From Bradyrhizobium sp. CCBAU 051011 (GTDB lineage Bacteria > Pseudomonadota > Alphaproteobacteria > Rhizobiales > Xanthobacteraceae), in assembly GCF_009930815.1 (NCBI RefSeq), contig NZ_CP022222.1, positions 8,288,501-8,352,500 on the forward strand: DNA of 64,000 nucleotides. Direction: 5' to 3'. The position numbers and the translations under genes were made by a program. The notes below the pieces were generated by a model. It had not been told where the DNA came from and did not search any database. It saw only the letters and a list, made by a program, of their open reading frames with translations. Positions 8,421 to 18,766 of the stretch are shown here, piece by piece (the first letter of the stretch is position 1; every line of letters begins with the position of its first letter).

Positions 8421-10259
8421 CTAAAACTGCGAGGATGCGGCCAGCCATGCCTTAGTCTGGCCTGCCGCCGAGATCCGACCGAGCTCGATGGCCTGCCGCT
8501 CAAACAGCCCGCGATAGATGCCGCCCGGCCGCGCAATAAGCGCGCCGTGGGTGCCCTGCTCGACGATCTCGCCACGGTCGAATACCAGGATGCGATCGAG
8601 GCTGCGCACCGTCGACAGCCGATGTGCGATCACGATCGAGGTGCGTCCCTTCATTAGCCGCTCCATAGCCTCTTGGATTAGCGCCTCCGATTCCGTATCG
8701 AGGCTGGAGGTCGCCTCGTCCAAGATCAGGACCGGTGCGTCGGCGAGGAACGCGCGCGCCAGCGCGACACGCTGCCGCTCGCCGCCTGATAGCTTTACGC
8801 CGCGCTCGCCCACCAACGTCCCGTAGCCTTTCGGCAGGTGCACGATGAAGTCGTGCGCGTTGGCAAGCCGCGCCGCCTGCTCGATCGCCGCCATGCTGGC
8901 GCCGGGCCGGCCATAGGCGATGTTCTCCGCCAGCGAGCGGTGAAACAGGATCGGCTCCTGTTGCACAATCGCGATTTGGCTGCGCAACGATTGCTGCGTC
9001 GCTTTCGCGATATCCTGGCCGTCGATCAGGATACGGCCGCCGGAGACGTCGTAGAGCCGCTGCACCAGCTTGATGAACGTGGTCTTCCCGGAGCCGGAAC
9101 GGCCGACCAGACCGACGCGCTCGCCGGCGCGAATGTCGATCGACAATCCGTCGTAGAGCGGCGCGTGATGCCCGATATAAAGGAAAGTCACATCTTCGAA
9201 CGTGATCCTTCCGCGCAGAATGTCCATCGGCTTGGCATCGGGCGCATCAACAATGCCGAACGGTTCGCTATGGATGGTGACAAGATCCTCCATGTCGTTC
9301 ACCGAGCGCTGCAGATTATTGATGTGCATGCCGACCTCCCGCAAATAGGCGTGGATGACATAGTAGCTCGTCAGCACGTAAGTGACGTCGCCCGTCGAGG
9401 CGCGTCCCGCTATCCAGAGCAGGATGGCGCCGCCGATCACGGAAGCGCGGAAGCACAGCAGCATCACAAGCTGCACTGTGCTGGTGGCGCTGTAACGCAG
9501 CCAGCTGCGCAGTAGCCGCTTCCGCCAGCGGCTGACGACACGGTCAAGCCGAGCATCCTCGCGCTCCTCCGCCGCGAAGGATTTCACCACAGCATTGCAG
9601 GTGAGCGAGTCTGCCAACGTGCCGCCGAGCCTGGTGTCCCAGGTGTTGGAGACGCGCGCCGCCGACGCGATATAGCCGATCGTGAATGCCATTGTCATCG
9701 CGACATAGATCACCGCGCCGAGGCCGATCACCCCGCCGAGGATCGGCCAACGCAGACCGAGCAGGATCATCGAGCCCACGAGCACGGCCAGAGACGGCAA
9801 CAACGCCATCAGGATCGTGTTGTTGAGCAGGTCGAGGGCCCACATGCCGCGCGTGATCTTGCGCACGGTGGAGCCGGCGAAAGAGTTGGCGTGCCAGTCA
9901 GTCGAGAACCGCTGCACCCGCATGAAGGCCTCTCGCGCTACATCCGACATCGTCTTCAGCGTGAACGGCACGATCGCCTGCAAGCCTGTAAACCGGAATA
10001 TGATCGAGAGCAGGCCAAGCGCGAGAATGCCGCCGAAGGCGACGAACGCCGCCTGCCGTGCTGCCTGGTCGGACGGACCTGATATCAGCGCGTCGACCAA
10101 ATGGCCGGAATAGACCGGCATGAACAAGTCGGCCACCGTTGCCCCTAAGAAGCCGACGAGGACGATCGCAAGGCGGACGGGCTGCTTTAGCCAGTGACGG
10201 AACACGAACGGGATCACCACGCCGATTGCGGTGGGTGGTTTGTCATTTTGAACCATCAT
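8421..10259 (-). CDS. ABC exporter, fused permease and ATPase
   Basis: 612-residue half-transporter of the MsbA/multidrug-lipid exporter type. Inner-membrane domain with about six helices (residues 20-310), then the nucleotide-binding domain: Walker A GRSGSGKTT, Q-loop IVQQEPILF, signature LSGGERQRVALARAF, Walker B VLILDEATSSLDTES, H-loop IVIAHRLSTV. All ATPase motifs are intact. The chosen start is the ATG at 10259, where a two-Met start precedes the first transmembrane segment; an upstream in-frame extension to 10352 is arginine-rich and unlikely. Substrate unknown. It stands alone, next to IS66 debris. Confidence 0.9.
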   Translation of the reverse strand: MMVQNDKPPTAIGVVIPFVFRHWLKQPVRLAIVLVGFLGATVADLFMPVYSGHLVDALISGPSDQAARQAAFVAFGGILALGLLSIIFRFTGLQAIVPFTLKTMSDVAREAFMRVQRFSTDWHANSFAGSTVRKITRGMWALDLLNNTILMALLPSLAVLVGSMILLGLRWPILGGVIGLGAVIYVAMTMAFTIGYIASAARVSNTWDTRLGGTLADSLTCNAVVKSFAAEEREDARLDRVVSRWRKRLLRSWLRYSATSTVQLVMLLCFRASVIGGAILLWIAGRASTGDVTYVLTSYYVIHAYLREVGMHINNLQRSVNDMEDLVTIHSEPFGIVDAPDAKPMDILRGRITFEDVTFLYIGHHAPLYDGLSIDIRAGERVGLVGRSGSGKTTFIKLVQRLYDVSGGRILIDGQDIAKATQQSLRSQIAIVQQEPILFHRSLAENIAYGRPGASMAAIEQAARLANAHDFIVHLPKGYGTLVGERGVKLSGGERQRVALARAFLADAPVLILDEATSSLDTESEALIQEAMERLMKGRTSIVIAHRLSTVRSLDRILVFDRGEIVEQGTHGALIARPGGIYRGLFERQAIELGRISAAGQTKAWLAASSQF

Positions 10260-10429
10260 GGCGCCGGCGGTTTCTGCCACGCGCGGCGTAAGACCCTTTC
10301 GATCCAGACGCGATGTGCCAAATCCTTGGCGCCGCTGTCCGAGGCGACGCAATAATGCCCGGAGTTTGGGGGCTGCGATTGAAATCTTCTGCCCATTTCA
10401 CTCCCTCTTTGCGCTAGCGTAGCTGAGTT

Positions 10430-10606
10430 CAAGTTTTGAGGGTTCCTCAAGCTGAGAACATCGATCTGAGACATCGGCCAGCCCTGCGCAATCCGTTCGA
10501 TAGTTACGGTGAGCCAGGCATGCGGATCGGCGTGGTTCATCGTCGCCCGCCTGCAGAAGCATGGTGATGGCCGCGTAAGTCCGGCCGCCGCCATGGCTGT
10601 GCGCAA
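10430..10606 (-). pseudogene. IS66 transposase (tnpC) C-terminal scrap
   Basis: NHADPHAWLTVTIERIAQGWPMSQID matches the C-terminal tail of IS66 transposases. The intact version at 18640-18737 reads NNVDPFAWLTLTLQRIANGWPSSEID. Only about 45 codons survive. No inverted repeats were found. Confidence 0.7.
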
Positions 10607-10851
10607 GGATGCATTTTGGTGACGAAGGAATCGTTCGGCATTTTCATGTAGACGTTAAGACCGTCAGAGTGTTTGCGTCATGCGATGACGGCGCGGCTTC
10701 ACCTACAAGATCACGTCCGCCTCGATCCGGCCGGAGGTCATCGCAATTTGAACTCCAACCTGCCGCAAACGATCCAGCGCTGTGCTCGATGATGTTTAGT
10801 TGCCACTGGCCCACCGGAGAAATGCACGAATTGGCCTGTGAGCAGTTCCGA

Positions 10852-12052
10852 CTATTGCCCTTGTTCATGTCTTCTCTTCCGGCCCCTGCGCTTTGACTCT
10901 TTCGGAAACCCGTCTTGCGGAGCCGCACAAAGAGCCCCGTAGCAAGCCTTCTCACCCTTGTAGTTGGCGAGCGCTTGGACCAACAGCGACATAACGTGCT
11001 GTTTCAGTTCGTCGGGGATAGGCTCAGGACCGTCCAGCGACTTCAGCGCCACCTCGACCAACTCGATCGCTCGATTCTTGTTGCCGCTCTCAAAATAATA
11101 CTGAGCGATCGCCCCATAGGACAGGAACTTGGAGCGGTCGCCGCCTTGCGGAGGATTCAGTGCCAGGATGTGTTCGGACAACTCCTTACCCATCGCAAAG
11201 CGCTCGGCAGGCGGGAAGTGGGAGTTGTCATTCGCCGGATCGAAGAGTTGGCGCGCCGCCCCGGCCATCCACAGCTCGGATTTTTTTGTCGATCGCGTCG
11301 CGAACCAATTGGCGCATGACTGGCAAGCCGGTCTGCAAGTCGCGCATTTTGTGAAGCAACAGATCCGCATGGAGCACGCGGAAGTTGACGTCGTCCGGCA
11401 TCACAGCGACGGCCTCTTCGACCGCCGAAAGCGCCTTCGTCCAATCCTCCGCCTTCATCGCCGGCGTAAGTTTGGCGAAGATCGGCTCAGTCAACGCTCG
11501 CTTGCGCGTCATTTCCTGCACTGTGCGTTCGCCTTCGGCGATCCGCTCCGCATCGGCGGCTCTAGCTTCATCGCTGGTGCGCCAGCCGCCGTTAAGAATT
11601 TTTGGCAGAACGTCATGGAGTTGCGTTGGAAAACCGATAAAGGCAATGTGACCGTCACGGTCGACTACGAACGAGGTGGGAACCCCGACAGAAAAGCTGG
11701 GATCCATCCAAAGCTTGTTCATGTTCCCTGTGTAGTCGAATCCGATCCGGTAGTTGAGATTTGAGAAGTTTTCGGTCAACCATGCATCCAAGTTGGTTCG
11801 GGCCTCGTCCGCGGTTCGGGCTCGTTCGTAAGCCGCGACTCCGAGGACCTCAACTCCGCCGTCTTTGTATTTATCTTGCAGCTGCACCAGATGGGGCATC
11901 GCCGCCACACAGGGTCCGCACCAAGTTGCCCAAAATTCGACGATGTACACTTTTCCCGGCTGGAAGCTCGTGAGGGGCTGGCCACGCAGCCAGTTCTCCA
12001 CCTTGATCGGAGGAGCTGGGGACTCCATGCGCAGCACCATGTTGTTCTCCAA
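10852..12052 (-). pseudogene. TlpA-like thiol-disulfide redoxin with C-terminal repeat domain, frameshifted
   Basis: The N-terminal half (to about residue 160) is a thioredoxin-fold redoxin: VEFWATWCGPC with the redox pair C45/C48, and a VPTSFVVDRDGHIAFIGFP cis-Pro loop. A helical, TPR-like domain follows (ALSAVEEAVAVMPDD). At a run of seven T (11281-11287) the frame shifts. The second frame continues smoothly (LFDPANDNSHFPPAERFAMG, then YYFESGNKNRAIELVEVAL) to 10852, giving about 390 residues in all. No signal peptide is seen; the start may be TTG 12052 or ATG 12040/12028. It could be a true break, slippage at the T7 run, or a sequencing error. Confidence 0.8.
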
Positions 12053-12239
12053 AACGATTGCCAGAAGTTGCGCGACTTTTTCGCTAGCTTGTCTTCCTCA
12101 GACACGGGGGCACACGGGTTCAAGGGAAGGAGCATCGCTCGTTTGCGCTCTGGATGCACTCGGGCCCTGACTTCAGTGTTGCCGGATCTCAACAGCAACA
12201 GCCGTGCCATCTTCGTCGGCACGCATTAAGCGTCTGATT

Positions 12240-13299
12240 ATGCTTTGAAAACCCTACACTGCGCCCAAGCCAACCGATGTCCTGAACCTGACGGGCGTTG
12301 TGCTGCTGTCAGGTGTTGGACACGAATTGCGCGCTGGCGCGGCCAGAAAACGGGTTGGGTGTTGTGAGTCACCGAACGAAAACTTGCTAACCCCTCTCCC
12401 TGCCCGACAGGATTAAAGGCGAGCGATGCGGTAGATCGGAGTCGAAAAGCCAAGGCCGTGGACCGGCGACGCGTGTTCGTGTCTACGACGACGGAGTCAT
12501 TCGCGGGGCACTGCAGCGGGTGCTGCTTGTGGGAGCGCCTTAAAACTGCCAGTGCTCGCCATCACGCCAAGTGAGTTCCTGCACCACAACTGATACTCCG
12601 ATCAGTTTTGCTGTCCAGTCGCGGGTACGGGAGTGCCTGACACTCCTATCCCGTTCCAAAAATCGTTGCCTCCGTATCGAAACATCTATCGCCGCTCGCC
12701 TCGATGGGAGCTAAGACTATAAGGGCGTTCATCTCACAACTTTCTGACCAGGAGGCCCGGCTGGCGGCACCCCGCTAGCCCCATGCACACTGTCGTCCTA
12801 GCGCAAGTCCTGCGGATCCCATACCGTCGATTATCGGGTAATAGTGCAGATCTTCGAGAACATGTCGATTGCTCCCCCTATAGTTCGAGAATAAACGTCT
12901 TGATTGATCTTGCGCGCTAGAATGTTCGTAGCCAGATTAGTTTCCTCTCTGTGAATCAAAGTCAGGCAAGGCATGCGTCAGCGGCTTCTCGCTGACGGCA
13001 CTTCTCGGCGAGCGCCGAGGTAGAGCGCCTTGATTTCGTCTTGGTTGCGCAAGTTCGGTCGAAGCGCCGGATAGCAAGCTCACAAGAACGATCGCATGGT
13101 CGGAGCGTAGCGCGACCGTTCGACTACGTTCAGCTACCAGGAAGGAGAGGTCTGTTGAGCAGATTCCGGAGGATTCTTTCCTCAAAAAGACCTATTATCG
13201 CGTTACCGACAAACCGAGTGCCTCTTCAGGGTTTTGAGCCGTGAGTTCGGTGTTCATTATTGCCTTGCGTGGGGCAGTGTTGGCTTAACGGAGTCGATC
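12240..13299. other. Intergenic, nothing recognised
   Basis: About 1 kb with only short frames on both strands and no family match, RNA gene or clear regulatory site. Confidence 0.4.
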
Positions 13300-13590
13300 A
13301 TGACCCCAACCACCCCCACTATCCAGGAGTCGTCCGGAGTTCGATTTTCAAGGATCCTCAGTTTTCTCTACGCATCGGCCGCGGACATCGCTTTCTTCGT
13401 CACAATTCTATCTCTTGGTGGTTTCGTAAGCTTGCTACTCGCATCGAAGGCGATCGACAGGGGCCGGCAGACATGCACTGAAGCGCTTGCCGTAGAGGGC
13501 TCGGATAGCTCGGTTTGCAAGGAATCACAGCGTCATGACGCGCAAGCGCTTCAAAGGCTCCTGGACACAATAAGTGCCGAAGCGCACTGA
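13300..13590 (+). CDS. Small single-pass membrane protein, unknown function
   Basis: 96 residues. ATG at 13300 follows ACGGAG with 6-nt spacing. One clear hydrophobic segment (IAFFVTILSLGGFVSLLLA, about residues 31-49) is followed by a charged C-terminal half. Not matched to a named family. A frame just downstream (about 13660-13764) encodes another hydrophobic stretch (VSFVGWMVVFTSTFLIDHF...EYIK, stop 13764) without a proper start, probably a decayed partner gene. Confidence 0.55.
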   Translation: MTPTTPTIQESSGVRFSRILSFLYASAADIAFFVTILSLGGFVSLLLASKAIDRGRQTCTEALAVEGSDSSVCKESQRHDAQALQRLLDTISAEAH

Positions 13591-13659
13591 ACGAAGTACT
13601 TATGCGCTGCGAGCCCCTTGCTGGTAATATGGTAGCGGCATCCGGCGGGCCGAGGAAGC

Positions 13660-13764
13660 TATGGCGCGTTGAAGGCTGCCACAGTCTCATTCGTCGGCTG
13701 GATGGTCGTGTTCACAAGCACGTTTCTGATCGATCATTTCGAATATTCGGAATACATCAAGTAG
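13660..13764 (+). pseudogene. Remnant of a small membrane protein
   Basis: The frame ALKAATVSFVGWMVVFTSTFLIDHF ends at TAG 13764. It is hydrophobic and looks like a transmembrane helix, but the upstream part has a stop (TAG near 13632) and no start with a ribosome site. Confidence 0.4.
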
Positions 13765-14241
13765 CACCCGATCTCGCGAACCGCGCAAGCCAGCGCCTCA
13801 GTTCGCACCCCGCTGCACCCCAGATTTGTGCGGCATCTCATCTATCCGGCTTTATCATCGCATCTGAGCCGCGCCCCGCACGAATATCGGTATTTGCTAT
13901 TGCAGCCGTGATGACCGCTTACATCTTTGTCGATATCTACTCAATCACCAAACAATCTTCTGCGATCAACGCAGTCGGCTGCGCCGCCGAGAGAACCGCC
14001 ATTCCACTACACCGTGATGTGCGCCTGCCTGGTATCCTTGAGATCTGCCAGCGCATCCACCAGCGGGTTCGCTGCACGGCGTCCATTCGCAGGCATGGAA
14101 GAACGATGGGCTTGTCGACCAGGCAATCAAGGCTAGGTCAGAGAGCGACGCGAAGATAGCCTCGATGGGCATTTCGGTCGAGACGAGTTCAGGATGTTCA
14201 GATCACTGATCAAGAGCATGGGAAGGGTGTTGGAGGGACGG

Positions 14242-14249
14242 AAGCGAAG
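14242..14249. repeat. Target-site duplication of IS66 (left)
   Basis: AAGCGAAG, identical to 18759-18766, directly outside the left inverted repeat. An 8-bp duplication is characteristic of IS66 elements. Confidence 0.9.
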
Positions 14250-14333
14250 GTAAGCGGCAAGGAAACCCCGTCTGGCGGAGTGGGTAAGCGATCGGCTATC
14301 GGCTGCTGAGTTTGTGAGCCGATGTGAGCTTCT

Positions 14334-14717
14334 ATGTCTGCGCCTAGTTCTGGAACTAGAACCTTCCATATGATCGAAGCGGTCGCCGACCGTCTTGAGG
14401 GAGCGCCGCGGCAGCTTCGCCGACGCTGGTCGGACGAGTTCAAAGCGCAAGTTGTGACAGAGGCGCTGGAGCCTGGCGCGAGCGTCTCGGCGATCGCCCG
14501 CCGGATCGGCATTCACCCGTCGCAGCTGTTCGCCTGGCGCCGTGATGCTCGGGCCGAGCGGCATTATCGCTCGCGGCACTCGAGTTGCGAGGGTGTGGTG
14601 GCGTCTGTGGCAGGCACAGTGATTGAGATTGCCATTGGCGAGGTGGTCGTGCGTGCCGGCGTGGACGTCGACGAGGCGCACTTGCAGCGGGTGATCCGGG
14701 CGGTGCGTTCGGCATGA
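14334..14717 (+). CDS. tnpA: IS66 TnpA
   Basis: 127 residues. Helix-turn-helix near the centre: RRRWSDEFKAQVVTEALEPG, then SAIARRIGIHPSQLFAWRRD. This is the IS66 accessory protein needed with TnpB and TnpC for transposition. Its stop overlaps the tnpB start (ATGA at 14714-14717), showing translational coupling. An alternative start is ATG 14370. Confidence 0.88.
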   Translation: MSAPSSGTRTFHMIEAVADRLEGAPRQLRRRWSDEFKAQVVTEALEPGASVSAIARRIGIHPSQLFAWRRDARAERHYRSRHSSCEGVVASVAGTVIEIAIGEVVVRAGVDVDEAHLQRVIRAVRSA

Positions 14718-15058
14718 TTCCCTCGGGTGTGAAGGTGTTCCTCGCCAGCCATCCAGTCGACTTCCGCAAGGGTATCGATGGCCTTGTTGCGCTTGTGCGC
14801 GATGCGGGCTCAGATCCGTTCGACGGTGCGCTTTATGTCTTCCGGGCCAAAAGAGCCGACAGAATAAAGATCGTATGGTGGGATGGGTCCGGCGTGTGCC
14901 TCTATTTAAAGCGTCTTGAAAAGGCGAAGTTCTGCTGGCCGCGGATCGGGCATCATCGGGTGCAGCTCAACCCGGCGCAGTTGATGGCACTGGTGGATGG
15001 GATGGACTGGAAGCGGGTCCGGACCGTGGCGGTCAAGCCGCCGGAGATTGTTGGGTAA
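14714..15058 (+). CDS. tnpB: IS66 TnpB
   Basis: 114 residues, full length. Typical IS66 Orf2 blocks: VKVFLASHPVDFRKGIDGL, then FDGALYVFRAKRADRIKIVWWDG and YLKRLEKAKFCWP. Intact, and 4 bp overlapped with tnpA. Confidence 0.92.
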   Translation: MIPSGVKVFLASHPVDFRKGIDGLVALVRDAGSDPFDGALYVFRAKRADRIKIVWWDGSGVCLYLKRLEKAKFCWPRIGHHRVQLNPAQLMALVDGMDWKRVRTVAVKPPEIVG

Positions 15059-15132
15059 AAGCGCTGCGGCGAAGTGAATCAGTGAGCTGAAAGGGCAAGA
15101 GAAACGGGGCAAAATGTGCTCTGGTCGGGCCA

Positions 15133-16182
15133 ATGACGCCGCCCGATCTCAACCTCCCGAATGACGTAGAGATGTTGAAAGCCATGGTGCTTGCCATGGC
15201 CGAGAAGGCGGCCCGCGCCGATGCTCTGGAGAGCGAAGTCGCCGATCTCAGGGCGCGCAACGCCGATGCCGATGCGCGCATCGAGCGGCTGACGCAGATC
15301 CTGAAGGCCTTCGACCGCGCCCGGTTCGGCCGACGATCGGAAAAGCTCGGCTCTGTGAACGGCGACGATGAACAGCGGGCCTTTGTCTTCGAGGAGATCG
15401 AGACCGGCATCGCCGCGATCAAGGCCCAGGTCAGCAAGGGCCGTGAGCAAGCGGAAGGCAAGCGTGCACCGCGCCGGCGCAAGGGCTTTGCACCCCATCT
15501 GGAACGGATCGAAACCGTCATTGAGCCGGAAGAGCTGGCTAAGCATGCCGGCAAGCAGAAGGTGCTGATCGGCGAGGACGTGTCGGAGCGCCTGGATGTG
15601 GTGCCAGCGAAGTTCCGTGTGATCGTCACGCGCCGTCCCAAGTATGCCTTCAAGAACGCGGACGGCGTAATCCAGGCGCCGGCCCCGGCCCATATCATTG
15701 AAGGAGGCATTCCGACGGAAGCGCTTCTGGCCCAGATCGCCGTCTCCAAATATGCCGATGGCCAGCCGCTCTACCGGCAGGAGGCCATCTACGCCCGCGA
15801 CAAGGTCGGGCTCGACCGCCAGCTGATGGCGCAATGGATGGGCAAGCTCGGCTTCGAGCTGGAGATCGTAGCCGACTACATCTTCAGCGAGGTCAAGAAG
15901 GCCGAACGGGTCTTTGCCGACGAAACCACCTTGCCGACACTCGCTCCGGGCTCCGGATCGGCGAAGACGGCCTACTTATGGGCCTATGCCAGAGATGACC
16001 GAACCTTTGGCCGCAGCGGTCCCCCGATGGTGGCTTATCGCTTCGAAGACAGCCGCTCCGGCGAATGCGCGGTCCGGCATCTCAATGGTTATCGCGGCAT
16101 CCTGCAGGTGGATGGCTATGCCGCCTATAACAAGTTGGCGCGACCCGATCGCGGCAATGATGGCATCACCTTGGCTGGCTGC
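15133..16182 (+). pseudogene. tnpC: IS66 transposase tnpC, N-terminal part (interrupted)
   Basis: 350 codons of the IS66 transposase: N-terminal coiled coil and zinc-binding-like region, then the DDE core with the first Asp in ERVFADETTLPTLAPG and the second in ILQVDGYAAYNKL. The gene is cut after ITLAGC; reading on into the intron gives about 26 foreign residues and a stop at 16263. The C-terminal exon resumes at 18195. Confidence 0.92.
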
Positions 16183-18194
16183 CGAGTAGGCGGGGATGTT
16201 GCCATCCCCGCCCCTCACAGACCCGGACGAGCGGATTACCCGCATCCGGTTCTTCACGCGTAAGCTTCGCTCACGGAGCGGCATATTGGTGGACGATCTT
16301 GGCTGGCGGCAGCGGATGTCGCGCGAGCATGGCCCGGAAGCGTGACCACGGCAGATTGCTGTGGCGGCCACGCCGTGCGAGCCATTTCTTCCATATCCGC
16401 GTGAGCTGGTGGTGATACCATCTAATCCGTCGGCCGTTTCCGGAGATGCCGTAGTAGGCGCAGTGCCCCCGGATCACCCGTGACAGATGGGCGTGCTGTT
16501 CCCGGAACGGACGATGCAGGTTGAGCCGACACCATTCCGTCACGGAAGCCAGCGCGCGAGCATAACGGTCTTTTGCCGTTATCTGCCGGACCACATTCTT
16601 ACCCTTCCGCGATTGACCCCACACATGGGTGAAGCCAAGGAAGTTAAACGTGGTCCCCGCCGTCGCAGGATGACGCCCATCAGGGCGTTTGAACCGGAAG
16701 TCTACGAAGCGGGTCTTGGTCGGATGGAGTTGAAGTCCGTACCGACTGAGCCGCTTACCCATCACATTCAGCAATCGCTTGCCGGACAGATGGTCCTCGA
16801 AGGCGATCACCGCGTCATCAGCGTATCGAACCAGAAGGCACCGCCCCTTGAGCCGCGGTCGTGCCACCTGCTCGAACCATTCATCCAGCACGTAGTGCAG
16901 GTAGATGTTTGCAAGCAGTGGCGAGATCACGCCGCCTTGGGGCGTTCCACCAGTCGTGCGGCGCAGGACGCCCTTTTCGAGCACCCCCGCCTTCAGCCAT
17001 TTGTCGATCATCCTCCGGACGACGCCGTCCGTGACTCGCTGATCGAGGAATCGGCGCAGGTGCGCGTGGTCGATGGTGTCGAAGTATTTCGAGATATCGA
17101 CGTCCACCACCCAGCGCAGCCCTTGCTCCATGAACCCATTACGTAGCGCGTGCAGGGCCTCATGGGCCGACCGTCCCGGTCGGAAGCCGTACGAGCACGG
17201 CAAGAAGTCCGTCTCGTAGATCGGCTCCAGCAGCAGGAGAATCGCCCGCTGCGCCACCTTGTCTTCCAATGTCGGGATACCCAGTGGCCGTTCGGTGCCA
17301 TCTGCTTTCGGGATATAGTGCCGTCGCACCGGCGGCGCGACGTATCGGCCGGATTTGATGCGCGCCAGGAGATCATCAAGATTGACCTCCAGGTTCGCCT
17401 CATAATCGGTCGCCGTCATGCCGTCGATGCCGGGCGCGCCATCCTTGCGCGTCAGGCGATAGGCTTCGAGCATCCATTCACGGTCGATCAGGTGATGCAG
17501 CGAGGTCAGCACCCGCTCGGGATGTTTCCTCGCCAGATCGGCTATCCATTGTCGTTTCGTGGACAGGTTTGCAGGACTCAGCGTTCCCTCCCGTGTTTCT
17601 CGTCAATGGTCTTAACGCGTGGCGACTCCCTTCCCTCCAGTGGGTCCCGGTAAGCCCAGTTCCCCGCCTTCCTCAGTACTACGAAGCCGCTACGACTTCC
17701 CGCTGCGCATGTCCGTCAGCTTATGTCTTCGCCTCCGGATTCCACATGCCTTGGTGTTTCGTGTTCGCATGCGCGCTCCCGATGCCCGCCAAGTCGGGAC
17801 ACCAGGCCTGGAGCGTTGTTGAGGCCGGTGCTCCGCGCCAGCTTTCCATGTGGACACCAACGGGATCTCTCAGGTTTCCTGGTGACCCATCCCGCACCTT
17901 TGCCCTGCTCGGAGACCCCGGCCGAACCGATGAGCCTGGCCATAGCGGCTTTCCCGGTGCTGCCCCCGGACCCAACACGGCGAAGGCTTCAGCACGACCA
18001 TGATTTCGAGGCTTGCCACAGGGCTTTGGTACCCGCTGTCTACGCTTCACGAGCGACGTTGCCGTCACCCATGCAAGACTCGCTTCCGGCTGGCGGGCTC
18101 CGCCTTTGCCGGGAGGGCGTCGAACCCTCTGGGTCACGATGAAAGGTTTCAGATCACATTCTTCCTCCTTTCCAGGACTTATCCTGACGCAAGC
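16183..18194 (-). mobile_element. Group II intron, antisense inside IS66 tnpC
   Basis: Placing the boundaries at 16182/16183 and 18194/18195 joins tnpC as LAGC-WSHSRRKFYE (up to 2 bp ambiguity because GC occurs on both sides). On the minus strand the 5' end reads TTGCGTCAGGATAAGTCC, and the 3' end holds a domain V-like hairpin (AACCGGATGCGGG ... CCCGGT-type pairing, about 16200-16255) and a domain VI hairpin (GGCGGGGATG-GCAA-CATCCCCGCC). The ribozyme runs opposite to tnpC, so splicing cannot restore the tnpC message. Confidence 0.88.
16271..17512 (-). CDS. ltrA: Group II intron reverse transcriptase/maturase
   Basis: 413 residues from GTG 17512; the frame is open further up to near 17600 (LSTKRQWIADLARKHPERV), so the true start may be an upstream non-ATG codon. 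Reverse-transcriptase blocks: AYRLTRKDGAPGIDGM, RRHYIPKADGTERPLGIP, YGFRPGRSAHEAL, DVDISKYFDTIDH, GTPQGGVISPLLANIYLH, and the catalytic RYADD. These are followed by a maturase X domain (HLSRVIRGHCAYYGISGN). No HNH endonuclease domain follows, so mobility would rely on an endonuclease-independent route. Confidence 0.93.
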   Translation of the reverse strand: MLTSLHHLIDREWMLEAYRLTRKDGAPGIDGMTATDYEANLEVNLDDLLARIKSGRYVAPPVRRHYIPKADGTERPLGIPTLEDKVAQRAILLLLEPIYETDFLPCSYGFRPGRSAHEALHALRNGFMEQGLRWVVDVDISKYFDTIDHAHLRRFLDQRVTDGVVRRMIDKWLKAGVLEKGVLRRTTGGTPQGGVISPLLANIYLHYVLDEWFEQVARPRLKGRCLLVRYADDAVIAFEDHLSGKRLLNVMGKRLSRYGLQLHPTKTRFVDFRFKRPDGRHPATAGTTFNFLGFTHVWGQSRKGKNVVRQITAKDRYARALASVTEWCRLNLHRPFREQHAHLSRVIRGHCAYYGISGNGRRIRWYHHQLTRIWKKWLARRGRHSNLPWSRFRAMLARHPLPPAKIVHQYAAP

Positions 18195-18737
18195 TGGTCA
18201 CACAGCAGACGCAAGTTCTACGAGCTGCATGTTGCAGGAAGCTCGAGAGTGGCAACGACGACGGTCGAGCGGATGGCAAAGCTCTGGCAGGTCGAGAAGA
18301 CCGTGCGCGGTCAAAGCCCCGACGCACGCGTTGCCGCGCGCCAGCAAGCCTCCGCAGCGGTCGTCGCAGATCTCTTCGACCTCTGGCAGCAGAGCTTGCG
18401 GCGGATCTCCGGCAAATCAAAACTGGCCGAGGCGATCCGCTATGCCGTCTCGCGCCGTGCCATCTTCGAGCGCTTCCTGACCGATGGTCGCATCGAGCTC
18501 GACTCCAACATCGTCGAACGCGCCATCAGGCCACAAACAATTACGAGAAAGAATAGCCTCTTCGCTGGCAGCGACGGCGGCGGGCGAACCTGGGCGACCA
18601 TCGCAACGCTGCTGCAGACAGCGAAGATGAACAACGTCGATCCGTTCGCCTGGCTCACCCTCACGCTTCAGCGTATCGCCAACGGCTGGCCGAGCAGCGA
18701 AATCGACGCGCTTATGCCATGGAACCACGCCGCCTGA
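18195..18737 (+). pseudogene. tnpC: IS66 transposase tnpC, C-terminal part
   Basis: Continues the interrupted gene: WSHSRRKFYELHVAG, then the region with the catalytic Glu (DSNIVERAIRPQTITRKNSLFAG) and the IS66_C tail NNVDPFAWLTLTLQRIANGWP. Stop TGA at 18735-18737, 21 bp before the right inverted repeat. Without its N-terminus it is not functional. Confidence 0.92.
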
Positions 18738-18766
18738 CGGCCTCAGCTTGCCGCTTACAAGCGAAG

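Larger units (their letters stand above)
14250..18758 (+). mobile_element. IS66-family element carrying a group II intron
   Basis: Ends: left GTAAGCGGCAAGG... and, in complement, right GTAAGCGGCAAGC..., sharing GTAAGCGGCAAG and a later CCGTC. AAGCGAAG is duplicated on both sides. Total 4,509 bp, of which about 2,012 bp is an antisense group II intron; without it the element is about 2.5 kb, the normal IS66 size. It has tnpA, tnpB and tnpC in order. The flanks rejoin cleanly into a minus-strand frame when it is removed. Confidence 0.93.
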
